Shown: positions 61,274-64,000 of the stretch, piece by piece
Layout: each line of letters begins with the position of its first letter
Numbering within the stretch: the stretch's first letter is position 1
Assembly: GCF_008802355.1 (NCBI RefSeq)
Contig: NZ_VZRA01000007.1
Coordinates: 62,001 to 126,000, forward strand
Reading direction: 5' to 3'
From: Oryzomonas sagensis
Lineage (GTDB): Bacteria; Desulfobacterota; Desulfuromonadia; Geobacterales; Pseudopelobacteraceae
DNA length: 64,000 nucleotides
The notes under the pieces: generated by a model
The model's database searches: none
Told to the model about the DNA's origin: nothing
What the model saw: the letters and a program-made list of their open reading frames with translations, nothing else
Made by a program: the position numbers and the translations under genes

Positions 61274-61848
61274 TGTTCCTCTTCCCTGACGATCTTTGCC
61301 AATCTCAGAACCCGGGAACTGATCATGAAACCGGACCGTTGGGCCGCTTCCAGGTTAATCTCAAATCGGACCTTTCCCTCCTGAACGACAAACCCGACCA
61401 CCCCGCCGGCCTTCGCAAACCCGCGCATATCGCCGATCGTCAACACGCCGTGCTGTTGGGCTCTTTCGGCAGCGGCTCGCACCTGGCGACGCTGGGAGTC
61501 ATTGATCACCAGGATCTGGCAGCCGTCGATCTCCCCGGTTCGGAAGATCTGCCTGACGATTATGGGATGTCCCTTGATGCTTTTCCCCCTGAGGTTTTCT
61601 ACGGCCTGACCGAACGGCCCAATGCCCAGAGCGCACAGGGCCAGTGGCGTTCCCTCGCCCCCGAGCCCCCCCGCCGGCCACTCGACGAATTTAGCCATGG
61701 TGAACACCATGGCCGTCTTGATCTGGTATTCGCTCGGAGGCCCCGACAACGCGTGCGCGGCGGCGGCAAACAGGAAGCTGGAGCCGGCCAGAACAAGCGT
61801 GCCGACAATGGCCCCCCAGTCGATCCGGCGGCCACACCGAAACGGCAC
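61270..61848 (-). CDS. YfiR-family periplasmic protein (DUF4154)
   Basis: A 192-residue secreted protein of the YfiR/DUF4154 family. The signal peptide is GAIVGTLVLAGSSFLFAAAA; the mature domain has SEYQIKTAMVFTMAKFVEWP, then CALGIGPFGQAVENLRGKSI and GVLTIGDMRGFAKAGGVVGF. YfiR in other bacteria controls a membrane diguanylate cyclase; here it sits with a histidine kinase and a TonB receptor. The start is a GTG at 61848 with AGGAGG seven bases upstream; the longer frame overlaps the receptor gene. Confidence 0.9.
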   Translation of the reverse strand: MPFRCGRRIDWGAIVGTLVLAGSSFLFAAAAHALSGPPSEYQIKTAMVFTMAKFVEWPAGGLGGEGTPLALCALGIGPFGQAVENLRGKSIKGHPIIVRQIFRTGEIDGCQILVINDSQRRQVRAAAERAQQHGVLTIGDMRGFAKAGGVVGFVVQEGKVRFEINLEAAQRSGFMISSRVLRLAKIVREEEQ

Positions 61849-61898
61849 GTACCGTCCTCCTTTGTGAGCCCAGGGAGGCTGCTGCGGACAAGAGTGCC

Positions 61899-63950
61899 TC
61901 AAAACAGCCATGTGACCATTCCATACATGCTGCGGCCAACGGTTGCAGACTGGGTGCTCAATATCCGCTGCTGGAACTCCAACTGCCGGTCGTGCAGCAA
62001 ATTCTGGCCGACAAGCGACAACTCGACACCCTTCACCGGCTTCCATGCCAAGCGGACGTCCAGGGTCACATAGCTGCCGACCGCCAGATTAGTGAGCCGG
62101 TCCACATAGCGCATCCAGAGGTCAAGCTCCACGTTGCGGGGAAGATCCAAGGAAGAACGGACCGAGAGTTGGTGGCGCGGAGCCTCCCCCTTGGGGTCCC
62201 AGGGAACGGTATCGGGATTTGCGCGTTCTTCGACAAATTCAAGGAATGTATAAGCGGTGCGCAGGCGCCACCAGGGGAGCAGATGCGCGTCCACCGCCAA
62301 CTCGAAACCGCAGGTCTGGGCATTCCCGGAGTTTACGAGATATCCGGGGATAGCCACGTGGGGCGGGTCCGGAGCGGTTTCGAAAAACGGCTGCCCCTGG
62401 CTGTGGACATCGAGCCGGTGATAGATGTTGTAAAACGCTGCCGCATCAAAGGCGTAGCCTTCTGCGAGCTGCGCCCGGTATCCCAGTTCATAGGCGATGA
62501 GTTCGTCCGCCTTAAGGCGGTTTGAGCCGTTGAATTGAAAAAATACCGGGGGTGTCTGCTGCGAGGCCGGTGTGGGGGCGTACAGGGTAAACCCGTTCTC
62601 GCCGCGGGAAGGGGTTCTGATCGCTCGGGAAACGGCCATCCAGACGGAGTTGTGCCTGTCGGGGGTCCACAGCAAACGGGCGGTCGGCTGGACTTCAAAA
62701 CCGGTATAGTCGTTATGCTCGAACTTGGAACCGAGAATGAGGTGGAGCCTGTCGGTGACCAGCGTGATATCATCCTGCACAAAGGCGCTGTAGAGCCGGT
62801 TATCCTGACGGTCGGGGCTGATGAACACATAGGTGGAATTGGCGATGGCGTCATGGGTGAAGCGATAGCCGAGTCCCCAGGTGATGTCATGATCGCTTCC
62901 CAGGGGAAAGCGGTTCTGGTAATCCAGGTCCAGGGTGTCGCGTTTTTCGCCGATGACGTAGAGTTCCTGCTCCGACCTGTCGTAGTAGAGTTGCAGTGAC
63001 ATGTCGGAGCGTTCTGAAAACTCCCGCTTCCAGCGCGACAGGATATTGCCGCCGAAAACAGGGGTTACGGTATTGTGCGTACTTGAGTCCGGCAGCATGT
63101 TGACGTAGGTTTCGCCTAATCTGCCGTCATAGACGTCCCCCTGCACCGTCAGGGTGTCTCGGCCGGTAGGGTTCGAGTCGAGCCGGAAGCCCCCCCGGAT
63201 CATGTGCCAACTATCGGTGCCGTCGTTTCCATTGCTGTCCTTGAAATGGTCCCGTTCCAGGTATTTCGTGTACAACCGCAGATCGCTGTGGCTGCCGAGC
63301 GCAACCCCGTACCGGGCACTGCCGAAAGCGCGCTCCCTGGTGCCCCCGCCTGCGGATAACAGCCCGCCGGGGGTCTCGTCGGCCTGCTTGGTGATGATGT
63401 TGATGACCCCGTTAACCGCATTGGCGCCCCACAGGGCTGCACCGGGGCCCCGTATGACCTCGATGCGATCGATATCTTCCAGCACCGTATCCTGGCGGTC
63501 CCAGAACACCCCGGAAAACAAGGGGGTATAGACGACCCGGCCATCGAACAGGACCAGCATCTCGCCGGCAAACCGGCTGTTGAATCCCCGGGACGAGATG
63601 GCCCATTTGTTCGAATCGATCCGGGCAACGTCAAGCCCCGGGACCATGCGGAGCGCATCCGCGATGCTGGTCACCCCTGAACGCCTGATATCCTCCTGGG
63701 TGATGACGAAGACGGCCGCAGCCGAATCGGCCACCCGTTGTTCCTTTTTGGCGGCAGAGGAAACCTTGAGTTCCATCAGCGCCTCCAGGCTCAAGTCGGT
63801 CAGTTCACCCGAGCCGGCCTGGCTTTGGCCGCCCGGTCCGGCCCCCCAGGAGGTTGCGGCGGCAATGGAGAGGACCATGGCGACAAGAACCATACGTCCG
63901 ATGGCCGTACCGGCATTCGAAACAGTTGGAATCAAATGGGGCCGAATCAT
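61899..63950 (-). CDS. TonB-dependent outer-membrane receptor
   Basis: A 683-residue receptor. Signal peptide near residue 30 (VLVAMVLSIAAATSWG), a short N-terminal region with ELTDLSLEALMELKVSSA, plug domain (about 60-180: VFVITQEDIRRSGVTSIADA, GAALWGANAVNGVINIITK) and a 22-strand barrel ending in the aromatic C-terminus VTWLF. The first part resembles the YfiR-associated receptors, with the TSIADALRMVPGLDVARID stretch. The ATG at 63950 (GGAGA nine bases upstream) is near the right edge; the upstream extent is cut by the window. First of the operon receptor, yfiR-like, kinase. Confidence 0.92.
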   Translation of the reverse strand: MIRPHLIPTVSNAGTAIGRMVLVAMVLSIAAATSWGAGPGGQSQAGSGELTDLSLEALMELKVSSAAKKEQRVADSAAAVFVITQEDIRRSGVTSIADALRMVPGLDVARIDSNKWAISSRGFNSRFAGEMLVLFDGRVVYTPLFSGVFWDRQDTVLEDIDRIEVIRGPGAALWGANAVNGVINIITKQADETPGGLLSAGGGTRERAFGSARYGVALGSHSDLRLYTKYLERDHFKDSNGNDGTDSWHMIRGGFRLDSNPTGRDTLTVQGDVYDGRLGETYVNMLPDSSTHNTVTPVFGGNILSRWKREFSERSDMSLQLYYDRSEQELYVIGEKRDTLDLDYQNRFPLGSDHDITWGLGYRFTHDAIANSTYVFISPDRQDNRLYSAFVQDDITLVTDRLHLILGSKFEHNDYTGFEVQPTARLLWTPDRHNSVWMAVSRAIRTPSRGENGFTLYAPTPASQQTPPVFFQFNGSNRLKADELIAYELGYRAQLAEGYAFDAAAFYNIYHRLDVHSQGQPFFETAPDPPHVAIPGYLVNSGNAQTCGFELAVDAHLLPWWRLRTAYTFLEFVEERANPDTVPWDPKGEAPRHQLSVRSSLDLPRNVELDLWMRYVDRLTNLAVGSYVTLDVRLAWKPVKGVELSLVGQNLLHDRQLEFQQRILSTQSATVGRSMYGMVTWLF

Positions 63951-64000
63951 AGTTTCATGTCTCCAACCAAAAATATTCAGTCGGCATTGCAGTACCATAC

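Noticed and set aside
1-64000. CRISPR array or prophage
   Set aside because: No regular short repeats with spacers, no integrase, terminase or tail genes were found.

Overview
The window looks like chromosomal DNA of a Geobacter-type bacterium (Desulfuromonadota/Geobacterales). The evidence is two six-haem periplasmic c-type cytochromes, a citramalate synthase, the gene order pheA-tyrA-aroA-cmk-ispH-rpsA-ihfB, the block thrS-infC-rpmI-rplT-pheS-pheT-ihfA-merR, sigma-54 type promoters, and many sensory genes. No prophage, insertion sequence with a transposase, CRISPR array or rRNA operon was seen. The left edge cuts a tad pilus gene. The right edge lies just upstream of a TonB-dependent receptor that appears complete.

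Layout. 1-5.6 kb: minus-strand Flp/Tad (type IVb) pilus operon, in the order frameshifted pilin, intact pilin, TadE, CpaB, secretin, TadG, CpaE/TadZ (cut). It lies behind an excellent -24/-12 promoter with an upstream dyad. A MoxR-like AAA+ ATPase gene diverges from it (5.6-7.0 kb). 7.1-11.9 kb: a five-gene operon of unknown substrate (radical SAM enzyme with an unusual cysteine spacing, flavin split-barrel protein, three-part ABC importer of the nitrate/sulfonate/NMT1 type). It has a strong promoter and a leader RNA ending in an intrinsic terminator, so it is a good candidate for riboswitch or attenuation control. 12.0-20.2 kb: tRNA-Pro, merR, ihfA, pheT, a 125-bp repeat element, pheS, rplT, rpmI, infC (probable AUA start), thrS, tRNA-Val. 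20.3-27.8 kb: a VWA lipoprotein, an empty 0.7-kb stretch, rph-rdgB-rlmD, an unlisted 51-residue zinc-ribbon gene, a ComEA-like protein and cimA. 27.9-35.1 kb: tRNA-Leu, ihfB, rpsA, ispH, cmk, aroA, tyrA, pheA.

35.2-45.7 kb is accessory: an HD protein, a small plus-strand operon (DUF1858-like, Fe-S related protein, hemerythrin, PAS) with an FNR-like site, a Cache/HAMP/PAS sensor with a C-terminal cysteine-rich module, CheW, an S10 serine carboxypeptidase, two paralogous 78-residue membrane proteins, a methyltransferase and an MBL-fold hydrolase. 45.7-57.1 kb: a VKOR-thioredoxin fusion, an MFS exporter, a ChrA-like transporter, a two-component pair (periplasmic-binding-domain histidine kinase and sigma-54 activator), a Ycf46-like AAA ATPase, a glycosyltransferase, and dctA. 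dctA is preceded by three 14-bp dyads and a -24/-12-like promoter. 57.1-64 kb: a cysteine-cluster protein, two paralogous six-haem cytochromes flanking a small exported protein, and an operon of TonB-dependent receptor, YfiR-family protein and histidine kinase.

All assignments come from reading translations, motifs and spacing by eye. No database search was run. Start codons were moved from the longest open frame wherever a Shine-Dalgarno sequence and family start position argued for it.
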